Positions 35,440 through 43,073 of a stretch of DNA of 64,000 nucleotides are shown one piece after another. A program made the translations under genes and the position numbers. Numbering within the stretch: the stretch's first letter is position 1; each line of letters begins with the position of its first letter. This DNA is from Roseateles violae (GTDB lineage Bacteria > Pseudomonadota > Gammaproteobacteria > Burkholderiales > Burkholderiaceae_C): assembly GCF_030410485.1 (NCBI RefSeq), contig NZ_JAUHHC010000002.1, positions 124,001 through 188,000 on the forward strand, in the 5' to 3' direction. The notes beneath the pieces are model-generated. The model was not told the DNA's origin and searched no databases. It saw only the letters and a program-made list of their open reading frames with translations.

Positions 35440-36765
35440 ATGCTCGATTCCGAAACGTCCTCCTTCTCTCAGTTCCAGAAGGCCCGCCGCGGCTTGATCG
35501 CCGGTGCCTTCGGTGGCGTGTCGGCCGGTCTGGCCTTGCCGAGCTGGGCCCAGTTCCGCGTCGAGATCTCCGGCGTCGGCGCGACCCAGATCCCGATCGC
35601 CCTGCCCGAATTCCGCGACGAATCGCGCAGCGGCCAGGCGGTGGCGGCCATCATCCGCGCCGATCTCGAGCGCAGCGGCCAATTCCGCATCATCGACGCG
35701 CCGGCGGGCATGGCCGGCATCAGCGAGACCAGCGCGCCGGCCTTCAACGAGTGGCGCGGCCGCAATGCCGATGCGCTGGCCGCCGGTTCGGCCGCGCGCC
35801 TGGCCGACGGTCGCGTCGACCTGCGCTTCAAGCTCTGGGACGTGGTCAAGGGCCAGGAGCTGGGCGGCGAGGCGCAGGCGGTGGCGCCGGACGATGTGCG
35901 CCTGGCCGCGCACCGGATCGCCGACTTCATCTACCAGAAGCTGACCAACGAGCGCGGCGTCTTCGCCACCCGCATGGCCTATGTGACCAAGGTCGGCGGC
36001 CGCTACAGCCTGCGCATCACCGACGCCGACGGTGAGGGCGGCCAGGTCGCCCTGGCCAGCCCGGAACCCATCATCTCGCCGGCCTGGTCGCCGGACGGGC
36101 GCGAACTGGCCTATGTGTCCTTCGAGACGCGCAAGGCCGTCGTCTGGTCGCAGGACCTGTCGACCGGCAGGCGCCGCCAGCTGGCCAATTTCCGCGGCTC
36201 CAACAGCGCGCCGGCCTTCTCGCCGGACGGTTCGCAGCTGGCGCTGACGCTGTCGCGCGAGGGCGGCTCGCAGCTTTTCATCATGGGCCGCGACGGCGGC
36301 AATGTGCGCCGGCTGACGCAGAGCACGGCGATCGACACCGAGCCGGTGTTCGCGCCCGACGGCCGCACGATCTTCTTCGTCAGCGACCGCGGCGGCAGCC
36401 CGCAGATCTACAAGATGCCGGTGGCCGGTGGCGCTCCCGAGCGCGTCACCTTCAGCGGCGCCTACAACATCAGCCCGGCGATCAGCCCGGACGGCCGCAC
36501 GCTGGCCTATATCACCCGCGTCAACGGCGGCACCTTCCGCGTCAGCGTGATGGACCTGGCCAGCGGCGCGGTCCAGCAGATCAGCGACACCAGCGACGAC
36601 GAGAGCCCCAGCTTCGCGCCGAACGGCCGCCTGCTGGTCTATGCGACCCGCGTCGGCAGCAAGGACGTGCTGATGACCAGTACCCTGGACGGCAAGATCA
36701 AGGCCAAGCTGATTTCGACCCTGGCCGATGTGCGCGAGCCGACCTGGGGGCCCTTCAACCGCTGA
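35440..36765 (+). CDS. tolB: Tol-Pal system protein TolB
   Basis: A 441-residue periplasmic TolB. A signal segment (about residues 18-37, LIAGAFGGVSAGLALPSWA) precedes the N-terminal domain (FRVEISGVGATQIPIALPEF ... AAIIRADLERSGQF). The beta-propeller follows, with repeated WSPDG/FSPDG/FAPDG/ISPDG/FAPNG motifs. TolB links Pal to the inner-membrane TolQRA complex and helps constrict the outer membrane in division. It is followed by pal and cpoB, but tolQ, tolR and tolA are not upstream; a divergent gene lies there. Confidence 0.94.
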   Translation: MLDSETSSFSQFQKARRGLIAGAFGGVSAGLALPSWAQFRVEISGVGATQIPIALPEFRDESRSGQAVAAIIRADLERSGQFRIIDAPAGMAGISETSAPAFNEWRGRNADALAAGSAARLADGRVDLRFKLWDVVKGQELGGEAQAVAPDDVRLAAHRIADFIYQKLTNERGVFATRMAYVTKVGGRYSLRITDADGEGGQVALASPEPIISPAWSPDGRELAYVSFETRKAVVWSQDLSTGRRRQLANFRGSNSAPAFSPDGSQLALTLSREGGSQLFIMGRDGGNVRRLTQSTAIDTEPVFAPDGRTIFFVSDRGGSPQIYKMPVAGGAPERVTFSGAYNISPAISPDGRTLAYITRVNGGTFRVSVMDLASGAVQQISDTSDDESPSFAPNGRLLVYATRVGSKDVLMTSTLDGKIKAKLISTLADVREPTWGPFNR

Positions 36766-36777
36766 TCACCGTTAAAT

Positions 36778-36880
36778 CCGTCGCGGGCGCTCTGCGCCGC
36801 GACGGGGCCGAGCCCGCATCGACTTGTTGGACAATCGGCCTGCTTTTTCTGCCGTCGGCGGCCTGCGGACCGCCGACGGC
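36778..36880 (+). other. Two inverted repeats in the tolB-pal gap
   Basis: The 158-base gap holds a CCGTCGCGG...CCGCGACGG hairpin at 36778-36805 and a perfect 11-bp repeat GCCGTCGGCGG / CCGCCGACGGC at 36851-36880 with an 8-base loop. Neither has a T-tract. They may act as mRNA stems that set pal expression, or as partial terminators. Seen directly; role inferred. Confidence 0.6.
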
Positions 36881-36923
36881 CTTACCGCAAGACCTCATTG
36901 CGACCGTTACTGGAGTGACCAAA

Positions 36924-37457
36924 ATGAAAATGACCCGCTACGCCCTTTCCCTGCTGGCCGCCGCTGCCCTGGCTGGCTGCGCTTCCTCGGTCAAGCTGGA
37001 TGAGCCGGCGCCGGTCGAAGCCCGCCCGGTGACGACCACCGCGCCGGCCAACAACGCCAACACCGCGCCGGTGTCGCAGAACAAGGTGGCCACCGTCGAC
37101 CTGGGCGCCGAGCTGACCGCCGCCGTCGCCAACCAGCGCGTCGTCTACTTCGACTTCGACAGCTTCACCGTCAAGGAAGAGTACCGCGGCCTGATCGACG
37201 CCCATGCCAAGCGCCTGAACAACGACCGCAAGGTCGCGCTGAGCCTGGAAGGCCATACCGACGAGCGCGGCGGCCGCGAGTACAACCTGGCACTGGGCCA
37301 GAAGCGTGCCGAGGCGGTCGCCAAGTCGCTGACCCTGATGGGCGTGCAGACCAACCAGGTCGAGCCGGTCAGCTTCGGCGAAGAGCGCCCGGCCGCGCAG
37401 GGCAGCAACGAGGAAGCCTGGGCCAAGAACCGCCGTGTCGAACTGAAGGACAAGTGA
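36924..37457 (+). CDS. pal: Peptidoglycan-associated lipoprotein Pal
   Basis: A 177-residue outer-membrane lipoprotein. Lipobox LAGC with modified C19 (AAAALAGCASS). The OmpA-like peptidoglycan-binding domain has VVYFDFDSFTVKEEYRGLID, SLEGHTDERGGREYNLALGQKRAEAV and GEERPAAQGSNEEAWAKNRRVE. It anchors the outer membrane to peptidoglycan and pairs with TolB. The start is the first ATG of ATGAAAATG, preceded by TGGAGTG. cpoB follows after one base. Confidence 0.95.
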   Translation: MKMTRYALSLLAAAALAGCASSVKLDEPAPVEARPVTTTAPANNANTAPVSQNKVATVDLGAELTAAVANQRVVYFDFDSFTVKEEYRGLIDAHAKRLNNDRKVALSLEGHTDERGGREYNLALGQKRAEAVAKSLTLMGVQTNQVEPVSFGEERPAAQGSNEEAWAKNRRVELKDK

Positions 37458-37458
37458 G

Positions 37459-38259
37459 ATGCTGAGGCTCGCGCCCTCGCGCTCCTGGCGTCTGGCGCTG
37501 CCGGCCCTGCTGGCCGGCAGCCTGCTGATCGGTCTGCCGGCGCGCGCCGCGCTGTTCGAGGATGACGAGGCGCGCAAGGAGATCCTCAATCTGCGCGCCA
37601 AGCTCAAGCAGAGCGAGGAGCTGCAGCAGCAGCGCTTCGATCAGCTGAAGCAGGAGATCCAGACCCAGCTGCGGCCGGTCTCCGGCAGCATGCTGGACCT
37701 GAACGCCCAGATCGAGTCGCTGCGCAACGAGATCGCCAAGCTGCGCGGCCAGAACGAGCAGCTGGCGCGCGATCTGTCGGAGACGCAGCGCAAGCTCAGC
37801 GACCAGGCCGCCTCGCTGGACACGCGGCTGAAGCCGCTGGAGCCGCAGAAGGTCTCGCTGGACGGGCGCGAGTTCCAGGTCGCGCCGGACGAGCGCGCGC
37901 AGTACGACGCCGCGATGGGCCAGCTGCGCCGCGGCGAGTTCGGCGAGGCGGCCAATGCCTTTGCCGGCTTTCTCAAGCGCTATCCGAGCAGCGGCTACAC
38001 CGACTCCGCGCGCTTCTGGCTCGGCAATGCGCAGTACGGCAAGCGCGACTACAAGGATGCGATCGCGACCTTCAAGTCCTTCATCGCCGCCAACCCCGCG
38101 CATCCGCGTGCGGCCGAGGCGCAGCTTGCGCTGGCGAATTGCCAGATCGAGCTGAAGGACAACAAGTCGGCGCGCCGCAGCCTCGAGGATCTGGTCAAGG
38201 CCTATCCGGGCACCGAGGCGGCGCAGGCCGGCAAGGAGCGCCTGGCCTCGCTGAAGTAA
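37459..38259 (+). CDS. cpoB: Cell division coordinator CpoB (YbgF)
   Basis: A 266-residue periplasmic protein. Residues 1-30 are a signal peptide (ending ARAALF). A coiled coil covers about residues 38-130 (EILNLRAKLKQSEELQQQRF ... ARDLSETQRKLSDQAASL). C-terminal TPR-type repeats include QYDAAMGQLRRGEFGEAANAF, YTDSARFWLGNAQYGKRDY and HPRAAEAQLALANCQIELKD. CpoB coordinates peptidoglycan synthesis by PBP1B with Tol-driven constriction. Followed by a strong terminator. Confidence 0.93.
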   Translation: MLRLAPSRSWRLALPALLAGSLLIGLPARAALFEDDEARKEILNLRAKLKQSEELQQQRFDQLKQEIQTQLRPVSGSMLDLNAQIESLRNEIAKLRGQNEQLARDLSETQRKLSDQAASLDTRLKPLEPQKVSLDGREFQVAPDERAQYDAAMGQLRRGEFGEAANAFAGFLKRYPSSGYTDSARFWLGNAQYGKRDYKDAIATFKSFIAANPAHPRAAEAQLALANCQIELKDNKSARRSLEDLVKAYPGTEAAQAGKERLASLK

Positions 38260-38280
38260 GCGCGCTACGCGTCCCGCGCT

Positions 38281-38304
38281 AAGGCCTCGCATGCGAGGCC
38301 TTTT
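38281..38304 (+). terminator. Rho-independent terminator after cpoB
   Basis: AAGGCCTCGC-AT-GCGAGGCCTT is a perfect 10-bp stem, followed by TTTTCTATT, 21 bases beyond the cpoB stop. The stem is symmetrical, so it may also stop transcription from the other strand. Confidence 0.85.
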
Positions 38305-38327
38305 CTATTGCCCCCTAGAATTCCGCC

Positions 38328-39446
38328 ATGCAAGAAATCGATCTGGCCGCCCTCGGCCACCAGGTGTTGTGGGCCGCCTTCGGCCTGGCCTTTGTCTTCG
38401 GCGCGATCGCGCAGCGCACGCATTTCTGCACGATGGGCGCCGTCGCCGACATCGTCAATATGGGCGACTGGGCGCGCATGCGCATGTGGGTGCTGGCCAT
38501 CGGCGTGGCGATGCTGGGCTTCAATGCGATGGTGGGCCTGGGCTGGCTCGACGCCGGCAAGTCGATCTACGCGGCGCCGCGCCTGCTGTGGCTGTCCAAT
38601 CTGGTCGGCGGCCTGATGTTCGGCTTCGGCATGGTGCTGGCCTCGGGCTGCGGCAGCAAGACCCTGGTGCGCATCGGCGCCGGCAATCTGAAGTCGCTGG
38701 TGGTCTTCGTGGTGATGGGCATCGCGGCCTTCGCGACGCTGAAGGGCATCACAGCCGTGCTGCGTGTTGCCACCGTCGACGCGGTGGCCGTCAATCTGGG
38801 CGGCGGCCAGGACCTGCCCTCGCTGCTGGCGCCGGGTCTGGGCCTGGCCAAGCAAGACCTGGCCCTGTGGCTGGGTGGCGTGCTGGGCCTGGCGCTGGTC
38901 GGCTGGGCGCTCGTGCGCACGGAAGGGCGCAGCGCCGACGTGCTGCTGGGCGGCATCGGCAGCGGCGCCGTCATCACCGGCATCTGGTGGGTGAGCGGCC
39001 GCCTGGGCTATGTGGCCGAGGATCCGAACACCCTGCAGGAGGCCTTCGTCGGCTCGACCTCGGCCGCGCGCATGGAGGGTCTGAGCTTCGTCTCGCCGAT
39101 GGCCTATACGCTGGACTGGCTGATGTTCTTCAGCGACAAGAGCAAGGTGCTGACGATCGCCATCGTCGCCACCGTCGGCGTCGCCCTCGGCTCGGGCGTC
39201 TATGCGCTGGCGACGCGCAGCTTCCGCTGGGAGGCCTTTCGCGGTGTCGAGGACGTCACCAATCATCTGCTGGGCGCGGTGCTGATGGGCATCGGTGGCG
39301 TGGTCGCGCTGGGCTGCACGATAGGCCAGGGCATCTCGGGCGTGTCGACGCTCTCCATCGGCAGCTTCATCGCGCTGGCGGCCATCATCGCCGGCGCGGT
39401 CGCGGCGCTGCGCTTCCAGGTCTGGCGCTTGGAGCGCAGCCTCTGA
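38328..39446 (+). CDS. YeeE/YedE-family (TsuA-like) sulfur-compound transporter
   Basis: A 372-residue inner-membrane protein with about ten hydrophobic helices. The family carries thiosulfate or related sulfur compounds through a pore lined by conserved cysteines. Here these are C34 (RTHFCTMGA), C108 (LASGCGSKTLVR) and C330 (VALGCTIGQGISG), matching the three TsuA positions. The protein is larger than single-domain YeeE halves, so it probably contains both repeats. The stop overlaps the tcdA start (TGATG). Substrate is inferred. Confidence 0.85.
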   Translation: MQEIDLAALGHQVLWAAFGLAFVFGAIAQRTHFCTMGAVADIVNMGDWARMRMWVLAIGVAMLGFNAMVGLGWLDAGKSIYAAPRLLWLSNLVGGLMFGFGMVLASGCGSKTLVRIGAGNLKSLVVFVVMGIAAFATLKGITAVLRVATVDAVAVNLGGGQDLPSLLAPGLGLAKQDLALWLGGVLGLALVGWALVRTEGRSADVLLGGIGSGAVITGIWWVSGRLGYVAEDPNTLQEAFVGSTSAARMEGLSFVSPMAYTLDWLMFFSDKSKVLTIAIVATVGVALGSGVYALATRSFRWEAFRGVEDVTNHLLGAVLMGIGGVVALGCTIGQGISGVSTLSIGSFIALAAIIAGAVAALRFQVWRLERSL

Positions 39447-40258
39447 TGAGCGCCGTTCCCGCCATCGGCGAGGACGCCGATCTGGAACGCCGCTTCGGCG
39501 GCCTGCGCCGGCTCTATGGCGAGGCCGATTACCGCCGCCTGCGCGCGGCCCGCTTTGCCGTCGTCGGCCTCGGCGGCGTCGGCTCCTGGGTGGTCGAGGC
39601 GCTGGCCCGATCGGGCGTTGCCGGCCTGACCCTGATCGACTTCGATCAGGTCGCCGAGTCGAATATCAACCGCCAGATCCAGGCCCTGGGCTCGACCGTC
39701 GGCATGGCCAAGGGCGAGGCGCTGCGCCGGCGCATCGCTGACATCCATCCGGGCTGCGAGGTGCGCTTCGTCGAGGACTTCGTCGACGAGCAGAACTGGC
39801 CGGGCCTGCTGCCGGCCGATGCGGCGATCGACGGCCTGGTCGACGCCTGCGATCAGGTGCGGGCGAAGGCGGCGCTGGCGGCCTGGGCGCGGGCGGGCCG
39901 GCTGCCCTTCGTGACCGTCGGCGCGGCCGGTGGCAAGCGCGAGCCGCATCGGATGGCCGTCGAGGATCTGGCCGACACCACGCATGATCCGCTGCTGGCC
40001 TCGCTGCGCCAGCGCCTGCGCAAGCAATACGCGGCGCCGCGCAGCGGCAAACTGGGCGTCGCCTGCGTGTTTTCGCGCGAGCCGGTGTACAGGCCCGCGG
40101 CCGATGGCGCCAGCTGTGAGCTCGGCGAGGGCGCTGCGGCCATCGACGGCAGCCTCAACTGCGCCGGCTATGGCTCCAGCGTCGCGGTGACGGCCGGCTT
40201 CGGCATGGCCGCGGCTGCGCAGCTGATCAAAGATTTTTTGCAAAATCCTTGTGTGTAA
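39446..40258 (+). CDS. tcdA: tRNA threonylcarbamoyladenosine dehydratase
   Basis: A 270-residue E1-like enzyme (E. coli TcdA/CsdL is 268). It uses ATP to cyclise t6A37 of ANN-decoding tRNAs to ct6A. Seen: Rossmann start RFAVVGLGGVGSWVVEAL, LTLIDFDQVAESNINRQI, DACDQVRAKAAL and the RQRLRKQY and RPAADG-type segments; NCAGYGSSVAVTAGFGM at the C-terminus. It overlaps the transporter by one base and is followed by a tRNA-Lys gene, one of its substrate classes. Confidence 0.92.
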   Translation: MSAVPAIGEDADLERRFGGLRRLYGEADYRRLRAARFAVVGLGGVGSWVVEALARSGVAGLTLIDFDQVAESNINRQIQALGSTVGMAKGEALRRRIADIHPGCEVRFVEDFVDEQNWPGLLPADAAIDGLVDACDQVRAKAALAAWARAGRLPFVTVGAAGGKREPHRMAVEDLADTTHDPLLASLRQRLRKQYAAPRSGKLGVACVFSREPVYRPAADGASCELGEGAAAIDGSLNCAGYGSSVAVTAGFGMAAAAQLIKDFLQNPCV

Positions 40259-40278
40259 GGTTTGCGCTGGTCTATAAT
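40249..40278 (+). promoter_or_regulatory. Promoter of the tRNA-Lys cluster
   Basis: TTGTGT at 40249-40254, an 18-base spacer, and a perfect TATAAT at 40273-40278. The -35 lies inside the last codons of tcdA. Transcription would start near 40285, about 30 bases before the first tRNA. Confidence 0.7.
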
Positions 40279-40314
40279 TTATGGCTCTGCTGAAGGGCAG
40301 AACAACTGCAAGAT

Positions 40315-40390
40315 GGGTTGTTAGCTCAGTTGGTAGAGCACCGGACTTTTAATCCGATGGTCACAGGTTCGAATCCTGTACAACCCACCA
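40315..40390 (+). tRNA. tRNA-Lys (anticodon TTT)
   Basis: A 76-base tRNA with encoded CCA. Acceptor GGGTTGT pairs with ACAACCC; the anticodon loop is CTTTTAA with anticodon TTT (Lys). D-arm TTAGCTCAGTTGGTAGAGC and T-arm GGTTCGAATC are canonical. It is the first of three Lys tRNAs. Confidence 0.97.
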
Positions 40391-40436
40391 AAGCAGCAAG
40401 CGCAGTACCGGCATCCAGCCACGATGTTTTTGTCGT

Positions 40437-40512
40437 GGGTCCTTAGCTCAGTTGGTAGAGCAGCGGACTCTTAATCCGTTGGTCGAAGGTTCGAATCCTT
40501 CAGGGCCCACCA
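40437..40512 (+). tRNA. tRNA-Lys (anticodon CTT), copy 1
   Basis: A 76-base tRNA with CCA. Acceptor GGGTCCT pairs with AGGGCCC with one G-T wobble. The anticodon loop is CTCTTAA, anticodon CTT (Lys AAG). Identical in sequence to the copy at 40563. Confidence 0.97.
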
Positions 40513-40562
40513 CAAAGACATTGAAGATGGTTTGATGCACCAGATTTCCCGAACAGGGAACT

Positions 40563-40638
40563 GGGTCCTTAGCTCAGTTGGTAGAGCAGCGGACTCTTAA
40601 TCCGTTGGTCGAAGGTTCGAATCCTTCAGGGCCCACCA
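40563..40638 (+). tRNA. tRNA-Lys (anticodon CTT), copy 2
   Basis: Identical over 76 bases to the preceding tRNA-Lys(CTT), 50 bases after it. Followed by a strong terminator that ends the tRNA transcript. Confidence 0.97.
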
Positions 40639-40644
40639 GAACAA

Positions 40645-40682
40645 GCGGGACCAGTCGAAAGACTGGTCCCGCTTTGCTTTGT
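40645..40682 (+). terminator. Rho-independent terminator of the tRNA-Lys cluster
   Basis: GCGGGACCAGTC-GAAA-GACTGGTCCCGC is a perfect 12-bp stem with a GAAA loop, followed by TTTGCTTTGT, seven bases after the last tRNA. Confidence 0.88.
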
Positions 40683-40732
40683 GCCTTTGCATTCGCGGCT
40701 AGACTGCCGCCGACCGCATCACTGAACCCACC

Positions 40733-41827
40733 ATGTCCGCAATCCAAGAATCCGCGCTGCTGCAGGCCCTGCAAACCGTCGTCGATCCGAACACCGGCCA
40801 CGATTTCGTCACCAGCAAGCAGCTGAAGAATCTGCGCATCGCCGGCGACGACGTCGCCTTCGAGGTCGAACTCGGCTATCCGGGCGCCAGCCAGTTCGAC
40901 GCGCTGCGCAAGAGCCTGGTCGCGGCGGCGCGCGGCGTGCCCGGCGTCGGCAACGTCAGCGTGCACCTGTCGAGCAAGATCATTCCCCATGCGGTGCAGC
41001 GCGGCGTGCAGCTGCTGCCCGGTGTCAAGAACATCATCGCCGTCGCCTCGGGCAAGGGTGGCGTGGGAAAAAGCACGACCGCCGCCAATCTGGCGCTGGC
41101 GCTGGCCGCCGAGGGCGCGCGCGTCGGCATGCTGGACGCCGACGTCTACGGCCCCAGCCAGCCGACGATGCTGGGCGCCACCGGCCGGCCGGAGAGCGAG
41201 GACGGCAAGCTGATGGAGCCGCTGGAGGCCCATGGCCTGCAGATCATGTCGATCGGCTTCCTGGTCGACGAGGACCAGGCCATGATCTGGCGCGGCCCGA
41301 TGGCGACGCAGGCGCTCGAGCAGCTCTTGCGCCAGACCCGCTGGCAGGACCTCGACTACCTGATCGTCGACATGCCGCCCGGCACCGGCGACATCCAGCT
41401 GACCCTGTCGCAGCGCGTGCCGGTGACCGGCGCGGTGATTGTGACGACGCCGCAGGACATCGCGCTGATCGACGCCAAGAAGGGCCTGAAGATGTTCGAG
41501 AAGGTCGGCGTGCCCATCCTGGGCATCGTCGAGAACATGGCCGTCCATGTCTGTTCGAACTGCGGCCATGCCGAGCACATCTTCGGCGCCGACGGCGGCC
41601 GCAAGATGGCCCAGCAGTACGGCGTCGACTACCTCGGCGGCCTGCCGCTGGCGATGAGCATCCGCCAGCAGGCCGATGCCGGCGTGCCGACGGTGGTCGC
41701 CGAGCCGGAAGGCGAGATCGCCGGGCTGTACAAGGCGCTGGCGCGTCGCGTCGCCGTCAAGATCGCCGGCCAGTCCAAGGACTACTCGGCCAAGTTCCCG
41801 ACGATCTCGATCTCGAAGAACAGCTGA
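40733..41827 (+). CDS. apbC: Iron-sulfur cluster carrier protein ApbC (Mrp)
   Basis: A 364-residue Mrp/NBP35-family ATPase that carries and delivers 4Fe-4S clusters. Residues 1-90 are the MIP18/DUF59-like domain. The deviant Walker A is GKGGVGKS (107-114), followed by DADVYGPSQPTML and DMPPGTGDIQLT. The cluster-bridging cysteines are C274-x2-C277 (VCSNCGHAEHIFG). It stands alone after the tRNA terminator and converges on mobA. Confidence 0.94.
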   Translation: MSAIQESALLQALQTVVDPNTGHDFVTSKQLKNLRIAGDDVAFEVELGYPGASQFDALRKSLVAAARGVPGVGNVSVHLSSKIIPHAVQRGVQLLPGVKNIIAVASGKGGVGKSTTAANLALALAAEGARVGMLDADVYGPSQPTMLGATGRPESEDGKLMEPLEAHGLQIMSIGFLVDEDQAMIWRGPMATQALEQLLRQTRWQDLDYLIVDMPPGTGDIQLTLSQRVPVTGAVIVTTPQDIALIDAKKGLKMFEKVGVPILGIVENMAVHVCSNCGHAEHIFGADGGRKMAQQYGVDYLGGLPLAMSIRQQADAGVPTVVAEPEGEIAGLYKALARRVAVKIAGQSKDYSAKFPTISISKNS

Positions 41828-41829
41828 GA

Positions 41830-42441
41830 TCAGCCGCGCTGCTGCGCCTGCTGCAGCTCGGCCAGGGTGTTGGCGTTGAAGAAGGCATCGGCGTCGTCGA
41901 ACAGCACCTCGACGCAGCGGTGCTGGCCGGTCCAGCGGTCGATCTTGCGCTGGCCGTCGTGGACGAAGCGCAGCAGGCTTTCGGCCAGCGCGCTCTTCAT
42001 CAGGCAGAACACCGGCTGCACCTGCTGGCGGCCATCGTCCTCGCGGGTGGCGACCATCGCGATCTCGGCGTCGGCCGCCATCAGGGCCTGGGCGAGGCGC
42101 TCGACCAGGTCGGCCGGAAAGCGCGGCGAGTCGCAGGGCACGGTGACCAGATAGGGCGTCTCGCACTGCTCCAGCCCGGCCAGGAAGCCGGCCAGCGGCC
42201 CCGGATAGTCGGGCAGCGGATCGGGCCAGACCGGCGCGCCCATCGCCTCGTAGGCGCCCAGGTTGCGGTTGGCATTGATCATCATGGCACCCACCTGCGG
42301 CGCCAGGCGCAGCAGGGCATTGAGTGCCAGCGGCATGCCCTGGTAGTTCTGCAAGCCCTTGTCGACGCCGCCCATGCGGCTGCCGCGGCCGCCGGCCAGC
42401 ACCAGGCCGCTGATGTGCTCGCGCGGGATGGTTCTTGTCAT
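41830..42441 (-). CDS. mobA: Molybdenum cofactor guanylyltransferase
   Basis: A 203-residue nucleotidyltransferase that attaches GMP to Mo-molybdopterin to form the bis-MGD precursor needed by formate dehydrogenase. Seen: [67 protein letters not shown]. The stop comes two bases from the convergent apbC stop. The start overlaps the TorD gene by four bases, so it is the last gene of the FDH operon. Confidence 0.94.
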   Translation of the reverse strand: MTRTIPREHISGLVLAGGRGSRMGGVDKGLQNYQGMPLALNALLRLAPQVGAMMINANRNLGAYEAMGAPVWPDPLPDYPGPLAGFLAGLEQCETPYLVTVPCDSPRFPADLVERLAQALMAADAEIAMVATREDDGRQQVQPVFCLMKSALAESLLRFVHDGQRKIDRWTGQHRCVEVLFDDADAFFNANTLAELQQAQQRG

Positions 42442-43073
42442 TCGATCATGTCGAAGGCCTGTGCCTCGACCTCCACGAAGGCGCGGGTCAGACCCGCCAG
42501 CTCGCGCGTCAGCCGCGCGCCCGGGTGCGTGGATACGGCCTCGCACAAGGCCTCGGTCCAGGGCTGGACATGGGCGCGGAAGAAGCGGCGCTGCTGCTCG
42601 AGATTCGACACGGCGGCATCGTCGCCGGCGATCAGCCAGCGCATCACCTCGCAGATGAAGGCGATGTGATCCTCGGTCTCGCTGCGCTGGATATCGCGGC
42701 CCAGACCCAGCCGCGCCAGGTCGGCGCGCAGCGCGGCCAGCGGCTTCTCGTTCAGGAAGCCGCTCAGGTAGAAGGAGCCGTAGAGAAAGATCTCCGGCTT
42801 GCCGACACCGCCGAACAGGGCCTCGTATTCCTCGGCCGCCGCCTCGGGCGTGGTGGCGCGCATCGCCGCCACCAGGTTCTGCCAGGGCGCTTCCAGATAG
42901 CCGCCCGGTTCGGGCGCCTCGGTGACGGCGACCTGGAACTGCTCGAGCAGTTCCGCATCCGGCGGCGCCAGCCACAGCCGCGCCAGCAGTCCGTAAAGCT
43001 CGGCGCGGGCCAGTTCCTCGCCGTCGTCGATGCTGGCAAAGCCCAGCGCGCGGGTCGCGGCATCGCTGCTCAT
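42438..43073 (-). CDS. TorD/DmsD-family molybdoenzyme chaperone
   Basis: A 211-residue all-helical cytoplasmic chaperone of the TorD family. The conserved block [38 protein letters not shown] fits the substrate-binding region. [17 protein letters not shown] is the second signature. These chaperones hold the twin-arginine signal or folding state of a molybdoenzyme until the cofactor is inserted. FDH alpha is the only molybdoenzyme in the operon, so it is the likely client. Overlaps both neighbours by four bases. Confidence 0.87.
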   Translation of the reverse strand: MSSDAATRALGFASIDDGEELARAELYGLLARLWLAPPDAELLEQFQVAVTEAPEPGGYLEAPWQNLVAAMRATTPEAAAEEYEALFGGVGKPEIFLYGSFYLSGFLNEKPLAALRADLARLGLGRDIQRSETEDHIAFICEVMRWLIAGDDAAVSNLEQQRRFFRAHVQPWTEALCEAVSTHPGARLTRELAGLTRAFVEVEAQAFDMIE

